Shown: positions 17,670 to 25,863 of the stretch, piece by piece
Numbering within the stretch: the first letter of the stretch is position 1
How the letters are laid out: each line of letters starts with the position of its first letter
Source: Flavobacterium psychroterrae
GTDB lineage: Bacteria; Bacteroidota; Bacteroidia; Flavobacteriales; Flavobacteriaceae
Length of the DNA stretch: 64,000 bases
Direction: 5' to 3'
NCBI RefSeq assembly: GCF_018380615.1
Contig: NZ_JAGYVZ010000001.1
Location: forward strand, 29,623-93,622
Translations under genes and position numbers: made by a program
Notes under the pieces: model-generated
What the model was told of the DNA's origin: nothing
The model's database searches: none
The model's input: only the letters and a program-made list of their open reading frames with translations

Positions 17670-18689
17670 TTATAAAGAAGGTTTTGCCCCCGGACGCTGT
17701 GATTCAGGATCAAGCGCCATGAAACAATTACGTATAATCGCTCTTTTTGCCAGATCAATCTTAAAATCGTTATGTTCATAACCTTTTGCACCTTCGAGAA
17801 TAATATCCGCAGCAGCGGCAAAATGCTCTCTTAGAGGTTCTTTGTCTTTCAGGAAATATTCGGCTTCCAGAATGCGCCACGGTTTATGCGCAACACCGCC
17901 AAGCGCAATTCTGGCGTTTTTGATAATTCCGTTTTCAAGATCTAAACCTGTTGCCACAGATACCAAAGCGAAGGAATACGACGCTCTGTCACGTAATTTC
18001 AAGTACGAATAATTGTTTGCAAATCCCATTTCAGGAAGATCAATTCCGGTGATAATTTCGCCTTGTTTTAAATTATTATCCAGATCCGGCGTATTTCCCG
18101 GAAGCCTGTGAAAGGTTTTAAATTCTAAAGTCCGGTCGCCTTCAGGACCTGTAATATTCACCACGGCATCTAAAGCCGCGAGCGCCACACACATATCCGA
18201 CGGAAAAACAGCAATACAATTATCACTTTGCCCTAAAATGGCGTGAATTCTATTGTATCCTTTTATAGCCGAACATCCTGAACCTGGTTCTCGTTTGTTG
18301 CAAGGTGTATTAATATCATAAAAATAATAACATCTTGTGCGTTGCAAAAGGTTTCCCCCATTGGTCGCCATATTCCTGATTTGCGCCGATGCTCCTGCAA
18401 GTATCGCTTTAGATAATAACGGATAATGTTGTTCAATAATGGGATGATAGGCCGTTTCGGCATTGGTAAGTAATGCGCCAATTCTGATCCCGCCATTATC
18501 AAGACGAATAACCGAATGATTATCGATAACCGGATTTATATCTACGAGTTTTTTTGCCGAAGTGACAAAATATTTTAAAAGGTCATTTATATTTGTTCCT
18601 CCCGCAACAATTTTATTTCCGGAATCATTGCTGAGTTCAGCAACTGCCTGACCTATGTCGTTTGTTTTTATGTATGAGAAATTATTCAT
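17670..18689 (-). CDS. yagS: FAD-binding subunit of the aldehyde oxidoreductase (with extra Fe-S cysteines)
   Basis: A 339-residue medium subunit with the FAD-binding motifs KIVAGGTNINDLLK near the N-terminus and QIRNMATNGGNLLQRTRC at about 103-120. Cys120, Cys130, Cys139 and Cys158 occur with the spacing expected for the additional [4Fe-4S] cluster of the PaoB type. This separates the enzyme from ordinary xanthine dehydrogenases. It overlaps the 2Fe-2S subunit gene by 8 bases, so the two are likely translationally coupled. It passes electrons from the molybdenum site to an acceptor in the complex. Confidence 0.93.
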   Translation of the reverse strand: MNNFSYIKTNDIGQAVAELSNDSGNKIVAGGTNINDLLKYFVTSAKKLVDINPVIDNHSVIRLDNGGIRIGALLTNAETAYHPIIEQHYPLLSKAILAGASAQIRNMATNGGNLLQRTRCYYFYDINTPCNKREPGSGCSAIKGYNRIHAILGQSDNCIAVFPSDMCVALAALDAVVNITGPEGDRTLEFKTFHRLPGNTPDLDNNLKQGEIITGIDLPEMGFANNYSYLKLRDRASYSFALVSVATGLDLENGIIKNARIALGGVAHKPWRILEAEYFLKDKEPLREHFAAAADIILEGAKGYEHNDFKIDLAKRAIIRNCFMALDPESQRPGAKPSL

Positions 18690-19170
18690 GGTAGCTTTCC
18701 TGTTTTTTCACTTTCATTATTGCATCGATTATACCTTTACTGGCACCACATCTACAAAGATTTCCGCTCATCAATTCCTGAACATCTTCTCTGTTTTTTG
18801 CTTTATTTTCATTCAGCATTCCAATCGCGCTGCATATTTGTCCAGGCGTACAATAACCGCATTGAAAAGCATCGCATTCAATAAAAGCCTGTTGTACGGG
18901 ATGCAGATTTTCTCCATCGGCAACGCCTTCAATAGTTGTAATTTCTGCACCGTCTTTCATCACAGCAAGTGTCAAACAACTTAGTACCCGTTTTCCGTCG
19001 ACCAAAACAGTACAAGCGCCGCATTGCCCGTGATCGCAGCCTTTTTTTGTTCCAGTGAGATCTATTTTTTCCCGAAGCGCGTCAAGCAACGAAACCCAGG
19101 GCAAAAGATGGAGATGATGATCGTGTCCGTTTACATTTAGTACTATTGCGTGAGTTTCATTTGTTTGCAT
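18682..19170 (-). CDS. yagT: 2Fe-2S subunit of the aldehyde oxidoreductase
   Basis: A 162-residue small subunit. The plant-type ferredoxin cluster is bound by Cys45, Cys50, Cys53 (GCDHGQCGACTVLVDG) and Cys65. The second, all-helical cluster domain has Cys104 and Cys107 (CGYCTPGQICSA) and Cys139/Cys141 (GNLCRCGAS). E. coli PaoA carries a Tat signal, whereas here the protein begins almost directly at the ferredoxin domain. The complex should therefore stay in the cytoplasm. It lies 41 bases after the alcohol dehydrogenase gene and opens the yagTSR set. Confidence 0.93.
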   Translation of the reverse strand: MQTNETHAIVLNVNGHDHHLHLLPWVSLLDALREKIDLTGTKKGCDHGQCGACTVLVDGKRVLSCLTLAVMKDGAEITTIEGVADGENLHPVQQAFIECDAFQCGYCTPGQICSAIGMLNENKAKNREDVQELMSGNLCRCGASKGIIDAIMKVKKQESYHE

Positions 19171-19211
19171 GGCGTATTTATTTAGTTCGTACTATATTTA
19201 AAATCAAGAAA

Positions 19212-20333
19212 TTAGGCTTTCTCAGAATCTACTTTAAGTGATTCCATATCAATAACATATCTAAAACGAACTTCTTCGTCTTTGATTTTATCAAATGCTT
19301 TATTAATATCTTTAATATCGATCATTTCTACCTGAGGTAAAATATTATGTTCCGCACAAAAATCCAGCACTTCCTGAGTTTCTGCAATTCCGCCAATTAA
19401 GGAACCAGCAACAGATCTCCCAAATTTTGCGACTTCCATATTATTGGTTGGTGATTTATAAGGTCCTAATAAACCAACAGTTACAATTGTTCCTCTTGGT
19501 GCTAAAAGACTGATGTAAGGTGTAATATCAAAACTTTCAGGAATGGTGCAAAGTAAAAAATCAAAAGATGTTTCCTTTGCTTTCATTGCCTTTTCATCTT
19601 CAGAAATCAATACATCATCAGCGCCAAGTTCAAGCGCTAACGAACGTTTCTCTTCCTTAGTTGTAATCGCAGTAACTTTTGCTCCCATGGCTCTGGCAAT
19701 CATAACCCCCATATGTCCTAAACCGCCAATACCAATGATTCCCACCGAATCTCCTCTTTTTACTCCCCAATGTTTTAACGGGGAATATGTAGTAACTCCA
19801 GCGCATAAAATAGGTGCGGCTGCAGAATATTTTAAGCTATTTGGAATACTCAAAACAAAGGAATCTTTGACAACAATATGTGTTGAGAATCCGCCAAAAG
19901 TATTATAATCAGAACCATCAGGTTTAAAATATCCGTTATACGTCATGGTTTGCGCAACTGGTCCAAGGCAAAATTGTTCTTGGCCATCCTGACAAGATTT
20001 ACATTCCTGACAAGAATCGATCATACAGCCCACTCCTACTATATCGTTTACAGAAAATTTAGAAACTCCGCTTCCGGCTTCAATTACTTTACCTATAATT
20101 TCATGTCCCGGAACGCACGGATAAATCGTATTATTCCAGTCGTTATTGACCTGATGAATATCTGAATGGCAAACACCGCAATACAAAATTTCTATTAAAA
20201 CTTCGTCTACTTTTGGTTTATACCTTTCTATTTCAATAGGTTCCAGAGTTTTTCCTCCAAAAATATTTCCTGATGCTCCGTATGCTTTGGTAACAAATTT
20301 TTTAGATTCGTCGAATATGATTGTATTGCTCAT
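19212..20333 (-). CDS. Zinc-dependent alcohol dehydrogenase (YahK/cinnamyl-alcohol type)
   Basis: A 373-residue MDR-family dehydrogenase. The catalytic zinc region is CGVCHSDIHQVNNDW with downstream VPGHEIIGKV. The structural zinc is bound by the four cysteines of CQECKSCQDGQEQFC. The nucleotide-binding motif is GIGGLGHMGVMIARAMGA, followed by a residue pattern (AITTKEEKR) that favours NADP(H) in this subgroup. It interconverts alcohols and aldehydes. Being directly upstream of the aldehyde oxidoreductase genes, it suggests a two-step alcohol-to-aldehyde-to-acid route, or detoxification of aldehydes by either arm. No recognisable promoter is seen in the first 150 bases upstream. Confidence 0.9.
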   Translation of the reverse strand: MSNTIIFDESKKFVTKAYGASGNIFGGKTLEPIEIERYKPKVDEVLIEILYCGVCHSDIHQVNNDWNNTIYPCVPGHEIIGKVIEAGSGVSKFSVNDIVGVGCMIDSCQECKSCQDGQEQFCLGPVAQTMTYNGYFKPDGSDYNTFGGFSTHIVVKDSFVLSIPNSLKYSAAAPILCAGVTTYSPLKHWGVKRGDSVGIIGIGGLGHMGVMIARAMGAKVTAITTKEEKRSLALELGADDVLISEDEKAMKAKETSFDFLLCTIPESFDITPYISLLAPRGTIVTVGLLGPYKSPTNNMEVAKFGRSVAGSLIGGIAETQEVLDFCAEHNILPQVEMIDIKDINKAFDKIKDEEVRFRYVIDMESLKVDSEKA

Positions 20334-20632
20334 AATTAAAATTTAAGGTTTGTATTTTTATTGTCTAAAGCGAGTAACATTCCACTCATTTCCAGTCGAT
20401 TAAAATTACTTGACAAGAATCGTATTATTTTATACTATTCAATCTTATTCTTACAGGAATCCAATTAAGGAGGTTTTTATGCGATGAAAATTTAATAGGC
20501 AACACGTTGACTTTTTAACACATAGAAACATGGGGAATGTTTTAAACTTAAAGTGCATTTCACTTTTAATCAATTCGTCCCTTATACTCAATGTCATTAA
20601 GTAAGCTTTAGAAAATAAAATTATTGCAAACC

Positions 20633-20741
20633 AAATCCGTTTTTATCCGCGTTTTTACGAGTAAATCTGTTTTATCCGCGTCAAAATTAGACGCTGATTT
20701 TACTGATTCGCTAACGCGAAAACGCTGATAAAAACGGATTT
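20633..20741. repeat. Foldback repeat, 23-base arms
   Basis: In the roughly 700-base gap between divergent genes, an arm beginning AAATCCGTTTTTATC at 20633-20655 is matched by its near-perfect reverse complement at 20719-20741 (about one mismatch). Inside, a shorter TTTTATCCGCG motif repeats and the CGCTAACGCGAAAACG stretch adds smaller palindromes. No coding capacity; an intergenic palindromic element. The surrounding 20334-20632 shows nothing else I can name. Confidence 0.7.
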
Positions 20742-20877
20742 TTTCTAATTACTTTCTTGATTAACTGTTAAGTGATTTTATAGATTTCCATTAACTTAAT
20801 GACATTGCCCGATGCTTCGCGACTATGTGAAAGAAACTTGTTTCTCATTCACAATCTTTGTAAACTATGAAATCTAT

Positions 20878-20897
20878 GTTCCGATAGCTATTGGAAC
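20878..20897. repeat. Copy of the GTTCCGATAGCTATCGGAAC palindrome family
   Basis: GTTCCGATAGCTATTGGAAC, one base from a perfect 20-base palindrome, followed by TATGTGTTAAA. Other copies are at 26854, 36797 (opposite orientation) and 37184, and a diverged one is near 26728. Upstream, the phrase GTGAAAGAAAC-TGTTTCT is also shared with the 37.1 kb copy, so the repeat unit is larger than the palindrome. Confidence 0.7.
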
Positions 20898-21029
20898 TAT
20901 GTGTTAAATATTTTTGCATTAAAACTTTCAAAAACTAGAAAGCTCTTTACAATAAGATTTCTTAAATTTGAGATAATCCAATTCTCTTACTTTGATAGTA
21001 GATTATTAAAACGTTTCAACCCTAAGAAT

Positions 21030-22439
21030 ATGAATACAATTCCCGCCGAACAAAACATAGAAACCACCAAAAAAGTATTACCCATAATTCTGGCAACTTC
21101 TATTTTTATGCAAATGCTGGATTCAACGATTCTAAATACTTCGATCACCTCAATTGCCAGAGATTTACACGAATCACCGCTCGAAATGCAAAACGCAATT
21201 ATTAGTTATGTATTAACGCTGGCACTTTTTATGCCCGTTAGCGGATTTTTATCTGATAAATTCGGAACCAGACGAATCTTTATTTTTGCCTTGTTTTTAT
21301 TTAGTATTGGATCATTATTATGTGCGCTTTCGCAGAGTTTAACGCATCTTGTAATTGCGCGTGTCGTTCAGGGAATTGGCGGAAGTTTAATGACACCAGT
21401 AGGGAAACTGGCTCTTATTAGAACATTTCCTAAAAATGAATTATTAAAAGCCATGAACTTTGCCATAATTCCTGCATTAATTGGTCCCGTTTTAGGACCG
21501 CTTGTTGGTGGTTATATGGTTGATTATTTATCTTGGCACTGGATATTTTTAATCAATATTCCGTTTGGATTAATCGGGATAATCTTAAGTTTAAAATACA
21601 TGCCGGATTACAAATCGCCCATTATCGATTTTGATTTAAAAGGCTTTTTGATTTTTGCCGCCGCCTCGCTCCTATTATCTATTTCGCTGGAATTATTCGG
21701 CAATACCGTTCGTGTATCGCCAGTTTTATTGATTTTAATGGGCGGATTTTTAATGTTGTATTGGTATTATCGCCACGCCATTACGGACAATAATCCAATT
21801 TTTCCTTTGAATTTATTTAAGGTCAGAACATTCCGAGTTGGGATTATTGGCAATTTAGCGACACGTTTGGGATTTAGTTCCATTCCGCTTTTATTGCCTA
21901 TGATGATTCAGATTGCTTACGGACAATCAGCAGTTACATCTGGTTGGATTGTTGCGCCAATGGCATTAACGGCAATGTTTGGGAAATCTGCCGTGATAGG
22001 AATTTTAAACAAATTTGGTTATCGTAAAACCTTAATGGTCAATACTTTTATTATTGGAGCTTTGATTTGTGCATTAGCGATTCCGTCGATTCATACTTCC
22101 ATTTACTGGTATGTTCCAATCATATCGGTTTTGGGGTTCTTTAACTCGATTCAGTTTACATCTATGAACTCTATTTCAATTGCCGACTTACGAGTCTATC
22201 ACACCAGCAGTGGGAATTCATTAGTTTCTGTGAATCAGCAATTAGCAATAGGTTTTGGGATTGCTTTTGGTCTTTTGGTACTTAAAATATTTCAGGGCGA
22301 TGTAAAACTAATTCATAACGAAATTCATAATGCATTTCGTTATACATTTTTGGTTGTAGGTTTCTTAACGATCTTATCAGGTTTCGTTTTCAGACGATTG
22401 CATTTTAAAGATGGTGATAATTTAAAATCTGCCAAATAA
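21030..22439 (+). CDS. DHA2-family (14-TMS) MFS drug efflux transporter
   Basis: A 469-residue transporter, the length of E. coli MdtD. MFS motif A is visible as GFLSDKFGTRRIFI. Motif C-like GPVLGPLVGGYMVD and QMLDSTILNTSITSIARDL in the first helix are hallmarks of the EmrB/QacA DHA2 group. About 14 hydrophobic helices can be traced. It should export drugs or other amphipathic compounds with proton antiport. ATG 21030 is chosen because the region upstream of it in frame is not family-like. No EmrA-type partner is next to it. A weak promoter-like TTACTTTG lies about 30 bases upstream. Confidence 0.88.
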   Translation: MNTIPAEQNIETTKKVLPIILATSIFMQMLDSTILNTSITSIARDLHESPLEMQNAIISYVLTLALFMPVSGFLSDKFGTRRIFIFALFLFSIGSLLCALSQSLTHLVIARVVQGIGGSLMTPVGKLALIRTFPKNELLKAMNFAIIPALIGPVLGPLVGGYMVDYLSWHWIFLINIPFGLIGIILSLKYMPDYKSPIIDFDLKGFLIFAAASLLLSISLELFGNTVRVSPVLLILMGGFLMLYWYYRHAITDNNPIFPLNLFKVRTFRVGIIGNLATRLGFSSIPLLLPMMIQIAYGQSAVTSGWIVAPMALTAMFGKSAVIGILNKFGYRKTLMVNTFIIGALICALAIPSIHTSIYWYVPIISVLGFFNSIQFTSMNSISIADLRVYHTSSGNSLVSVNQQLAIGFGIAFGLLVLKIFQGDVKLIHNEIHNAFRYTFLVVGFLTILSGFVFRRLHFKDGDNLKSAK

Positions 22440-22525
22440 AATTATCATAACTATTATTTTTTTGATCTAAATTGAAAATATAACAATTTTTAACTTTTCA
22501 AGCCTTAATTTTTCTATTATAAAGT

Positions 22526-22556
22526 TTTGCTTAAACGTTTAACTTAATTATATTTG
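22526..22556 (+). promoter_or_regulatory. Promoter with LacI-type operator inside the spacer
   Basis: TTTG at 22526-22529 and TATATTTG at 22549-22556 form a consensus Bacteroidota promoter with a 19-base spacer. The perfect palindrome TTAAACGTTTAA (22531-22542) fills the spacer. A CG-centred palindrome of this kind is the usual operator shape for LacI-family proteins, and the next gene is such a regulator. Repressor bound here would block RNA polymerase directly, so negative autoregulation is expected. An identical operator with the same flank TTTGCTTAAACG recurs at 23613-23629. Confidence 0.75.
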
Positions 22557-22574
22557 CATTCAGAAATCGATGTA

Positions 22575-23594
22575 GTGAAAAGAATTTCCATAAAAGATGT
22601 AGCATTAAAAGCAGGCGTATCTATCGCCTCAGTTTCTTATGTACTTAACAATAAGATTGATAGCCGCATTGGGAAAGATACCATCGAGAAAGTTAAAAAA
22701 GCTGCCGAAGAACTTAATTATCGCCCTAATAATGTTGCTAAAAGCCTAAAAACCCAACGCACTCATATTATAGGACTTATTGTAGCTGATATTGCAAATC
22801 CCTACTTTTCGCAAATTGCCAGAATAATTGAAGATGAAGCCAATAAAATAGGCTACACCTTATTAATAGGAAGTTCTGATGAAAACGCAGAAAAATTTGA
22901 AAGCCTGATCAATATGTTTTGTGACCGTCAGGCGGATGGATTAATCATTGCGCCCGTTGAAAACACAAAAGCCTGTTTGCAGAAATTACAAAAACAAAAA
23001 ATGCCTTTTGTATTGATTGACAGACATTTTCCTGAAATTGAAGCCGATACTATTCAAATCAACAACTACGATATCAGTTATAAAGTAACTGAACATCTTA
23101 TAAATAATAGCTATAAAAACATTCATCTTGTAGCTTACAAAACGCATCTTGAACATTTGTTGCAAAGAACTCAGGGTTTTAAAGATGCTTTGAAAAAACA
23201 GACTTCCGAAAAAAATAATATCCTGAATATCAACAAAGACGATATCGACCAGGATATTAATAGTGGTTTTGAGGATTTATTTAAAAATTCAAAAATCAAA
23301 CCCGATGCTGTATTTTTTACCAGCAATAAACTCGCTGTTTCCGGACTTAAAAAACTCATGAAATTAGGATTAAATATTCCGCAGGATGTTGCTATCGTAG
23401 CTTTTGATGAAACCGAAGCCTATGAACTTTTTGCCACCCCATTAACTTTTGTGAGACAACCGCTTGCTGCCATAGGAACAACCGCAGTAGAAATTTTGCA
23501 CAATAAAATTACAAATCAATTAGCACCATTACAACACATTGTATTGAATGCTGAATTGCATATTGACCAATCTTCGCAACCTAAAATTAACTAA
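22575..23594 (+). CDS. LacI-family transcriptional regulator of the sugar operon
   Basis: A 339-residue regulator. The N-terminal helix-turn-helix and hinge read ISIKDVALKAGVSIASVSYVLN followed by YRPNNVAKSLKT. The rest is a periplasmic-binding-protein-like ligand domain (IIGLIVADIANPYFSQIA, DGLIIAPVE, VAIVAFDETEAYELFATPLTFVRQP). I choose the GTG at 22575 over a TTG at 22554 because the TTG lies inside the -7 promoter box. It presumably binds TTAAACGTTTAA sites in front of itself and of the kinase gene, and responds to a sugar or sugar phosphate handled by the following three genes. Confidence 0.92.
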   Translation: MKRISIKDVALKAGVSIASVSYVLNNKIDSRIGKDTIEKVKKAAEELNYRPNNVAKSLKTQRTHIIGLIVADIANPYFSQIARIIEDEANKIGYTLLIGSSDENAEKFESLINMFCDRQADGLIIAPVENTKACLQKLQKQKMPFVLIDRHFPEIEADTIQINNYDISYKVTEHLINNSYKNIHLVAYKTHLEHLLQRTQGFKDALKKQTSEKNNILNINKDDIDQDINSGFEDLFKNSKIKPDAVFFTSNKLAVSGLKKLMKLGLNIPQDVAIVAFDETEAYELFATPLTFVRQPLAAIGTTAVEILHNKITNQLAPLQHIVLNAELHIDQSSQPKIN

Positions 23595-23617
23595 CTTTTT
23601 TTATTTACCAATTTGCT

Positions 23618-23629
23618 TAAACGTTTAAT
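23618..23629 (+). promoter_or_regulatory. Second LacI-type operator, before the kinase gene
   Basis: TTAAACGTTTAA, identical to the operator in the lacI-type promoter and again preceded by TTTGC. It lies 18 bases before the kinase ATG and 23 bases after the regulator stop. A TAnnTTTG -7 box is missing at the matching distance, so this site could act as a roadblock to read-through from the regulator promoter, or as a loop partner for the first operator. Confidence 0.7.
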
Positions 23630-23647
23630 CAAAAAAAATAAACAATC

Positions 23648-24574
23648 ATGAAACAACTAACTAAACCGTCTGTATTTTGTTATGGAGAAGTATTATGGGA
23701 TATTTTCCCTGAAGGAGCACGTGCAGGAGGAGCGCCATTTAATGTAGCGTATAATTTAATGCGAATGGGCATTGACGCACATATGATTAGCCGTGTAGGA
23801 AATGACAAACTTGGAAATGATCTTTTGGCTCAATTAACCAATTGGAATATCAGCACAGAAGACAGTCAAATCGACACTAACAGTCCTACAGGAACTGTAA
23901 TTGCACATATTGATGAACATAACGAAGCGCATTATGATATTATCCAGCCTGTTGCGTGGGATTTTATAGAATTCAGAAATGATTATACAGAGAAAATAAG
24001 CAACGCATCGGCGTTTGTATTTGGAAGTTTGATTACACGAAATGAAGTTTCAAGAAATACTTTATTCGAATTATTGGAAGTTGCCAAATTCAAAGTTTTT
24101 GATGTCAACATTCGTCCGCCTCATTATTCGATTCCGGTTATAAAAGACCTTCTTTATAAAGCCGATTTAGTTAAAATGAACAAAGCCGAACTTCGATTAA
24201 TCCTTGACTTTTTAAACAAAGATTATATCAGTGAAGATGACGGAATTCGTTATATCCAGAACACATTTACTATCAACGAAGTTTTGATAAGCAAAGGCAG
24301 TAAAGGCGCGGTTTACTATAATGGAGAACAACATTATGACGCTCCGGCAGTTCCAGTAACCATTCAGGATACAGTAGGAAGCGGTGATGCATTTTTAGCC
24401 GGATTTTTATCCAAAAGAATTTTAAATGCTGACCCAATTGAAATTATGAATCAGGCAACGGCACTTGGCGCTTTTATCACTTCAAAAGAAGGCGCTTGTC
24501 CTAATTATACCTGGAGCGATTTTGAATCTTTCAAAATAAAAAATGACGTTTACGGAAAAATATTTAACGAATAA
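23648..24574 (+). CDS. PfkB-family carbohydrate kinase (fructokinase-like)
   Basis: A 308-residue ribokinase-fold kinase. The N-terminal GEVLWDIFPEGARAGGAPFNVAYNL is the substrate-side signature, as in fructokinases. The C-terminal DTVGSGDAFLAGFLSKR holds the anion hole and catalytic Asp247. It would phosphorylate a ketohexose, most simply fructose to fructose-6-phosphate. Downstream lie a sugar permease (12 bases away) and a ketose epimerase (12 bases further), so it is the phosphorylation step of that operon. Confidence 0.9.
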   Translation: MKQLTKPSVFCYGEVLWDIFPEGARAGGAPFNVAYNLMRMGIDAHMISRVGNDKLGNDLLAQLTNWNISTEDSQIDTNSPTGTVIAHIDEHNEAHYDIIQPVAWDFIEFRNDYTEKISNASAFVFGSLITRNEVSRNTLFELLEVAKFKVFDVNIRPPHYSIPVIKDLLYKADLVKMNKAELRLILDFLNKDYISEDDGIRYIQNTFTINEVLISKGSKGAVYYNGEQHYDAPAVPVTIQDTVGSGDAFLAGFLSKRILNADPIEIMNQATALGAFITSKEGACPNYTWSDFESFKIKNDVYGKIFNE

Positions 24575-24585
24575 TAAGATCAAAA

Positions 24586-25851
24586 ATGAAGTCTGAAGCT
24601 AAATTCACCGAAAAAAAATATACAATTACCCTGATTTTTGTAATCTCTCTTTTTCTATTCTGGGCAATTGCCATTACCATGGGCGATGTTCTTAATAAAC
24701 ATTTCCAGAACGTATTACACATCAGTAAATCCGAATCTGGTTTGGTGCAATTGTCCATTTTTGGCGCGTATGCTATTATGGGAATTCCCGCAGGATTATT
24801 CATGAAAAAATACGGTTATAAAAAAGGCGTTTTGCTGGGCTTGTCGCTTTATGCACTTGGCGCATTTCTATTTATTCCCGCGGCGCAAAATGAATCTTTT
24901 TCGTATTTCAGGATTGCTTTGTTTATTCTTGCGTCAGGACTTGCAACGCTTGAAACCGTTGCGCATCCCTTTGTCGCTTCACTTGGTGATGAACGAACCA
25001 GCGATCAGCGAATTAATTTTGCTCAGTCTTTTAATGGTTTGGGTGCTATAATTGGACCTTTGTTAGGCGGATTTTTTATCCTGACTACAACAGGTGCAGA
25101 TGGTTTGGAATCAGTAAAAACGTTATACATGGTTATTGGTTGTGTCATACTTGCGATAGGTATTGCATTTTGGTTTGTAAAAGTTCCTGCGTTGAAAAAT
25201 GCGCATGGTGAAACAGAACAAGATACAAATGAACCTGAACATCAAGATGTTATCATCAACGCGCCATTATACCGCCAGCGTCATTTTATGTGGGCAGTTG
25301 TCGCACAGTTTTTTAACATTGGCGCACAAGGCGGAACCTGGGCTTATTTTATTAATTATGGTGTCGAAAAAACAGGTCTTGCCGACAATCAGGTGGCGTA
25401 TTATTTTTCGCTAAGTATGGCAATGATGATGATTGGGCGTTTTATAGGCACTTTTTTAATGCGTTATATCGAACCTAACAAATTACTGGCGATTTATTGT
25501 CTGGCAAATATTGTTTTGTGTCTTGTGATTTCTCAAAGTTTCGGATGGATTTCGTTTATCGCCTTAATTATGCTGAACTTCTTTTTAAGCGTAATGTATC
25601 CAACAATTTTTAGCCTGGGATTAAAAAAACTCGGAAACAAAACTGAACAAGCTTCGTCATTTTTAGTAATGGCAATGTTTGGAGGCGCAGTTTTCCCTCC
25701 TATCATGGGATTTGTTGCGAATACTGATATTGCTTACGCGTATTTATTGCCAATTATTTGTTATCTGGTGATCTTTTTATTCGCCGTAAAATATTCGAAA
25801 CCTAAAACTCTGGGGATTGTTCACAAACCAACTTCACCAAATTTAATTTAA
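24586..25851 (+). CDS. FHS-type MFS sugar permease
   Basis: A 421-residue, about 12-helix transporter. Features of the fucose/glucose/galactose permease (FHS) group are FLFWAIAITMGDVLNKHFQ in helix 1, GAYAIMGIPAGLFMKKYGYKKG (motif A region), and FAQSFNGLGAIIGPLLGG. It would bring a free hexose across the inner membrane by proton symport. Placement between the kinase and the ketose epimerase suggests the substrate is a ketohexose or related sugar. Family members also take fucose, so specificity is inference. Confidence 0.88.
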   Translation: MKSEAKFTEKKYTITLIFVISLFLFWAIAITMGDVLNKHFQNVLHISKSESGLVQLSIFGAYAIMGIPAGLFMKKYGYKKGVLLGLSLYALGAFLFIPAAQNESFSYFRIALFILASGLATLETVAHPFVASLGDERTSDQRINFAQSFNGLGAIIGPLLGGFFILTTTGADGLESVKTLYMVIGCVILAIGIAFWFVKVPALKNAHGETEQDTNEPEHQDVIINAPLYRQRHFMWAVVAQFFNIGAQGGTWAYFINYGVEKTGLADNQVAYYFSLSMAMMMIGRFIGTFLMRYIEPNKLLAIYCLANIVLCLVISQSFGWISFIALIMLNFFLSVMYPTIFSLGLKKLGNKTEQASSFLVMAMFGGAVFPPIMGFVANTDIAYAYLLPIICYLVIFLFAVKYSKPKTLGIVHKPTSPNLI

Positions 25852-25863
25852 TACCACAGCAAA

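Noticed and set aside
17645..17821. Longer start for the molybdenum subunit
   Set aside because: The extra 59 residues are out-of-frame FAD-subunit coding sequence; MTKLPSIGQP at 17644 matches family N-termini.
22554..22574. TTG start for the LacI-type regulator
   Set aside because: The TTG is part of the TATATTTG -7 box, upstream of the expected transcription start; GTG at 22575 gives the normal LacI N-terminus.
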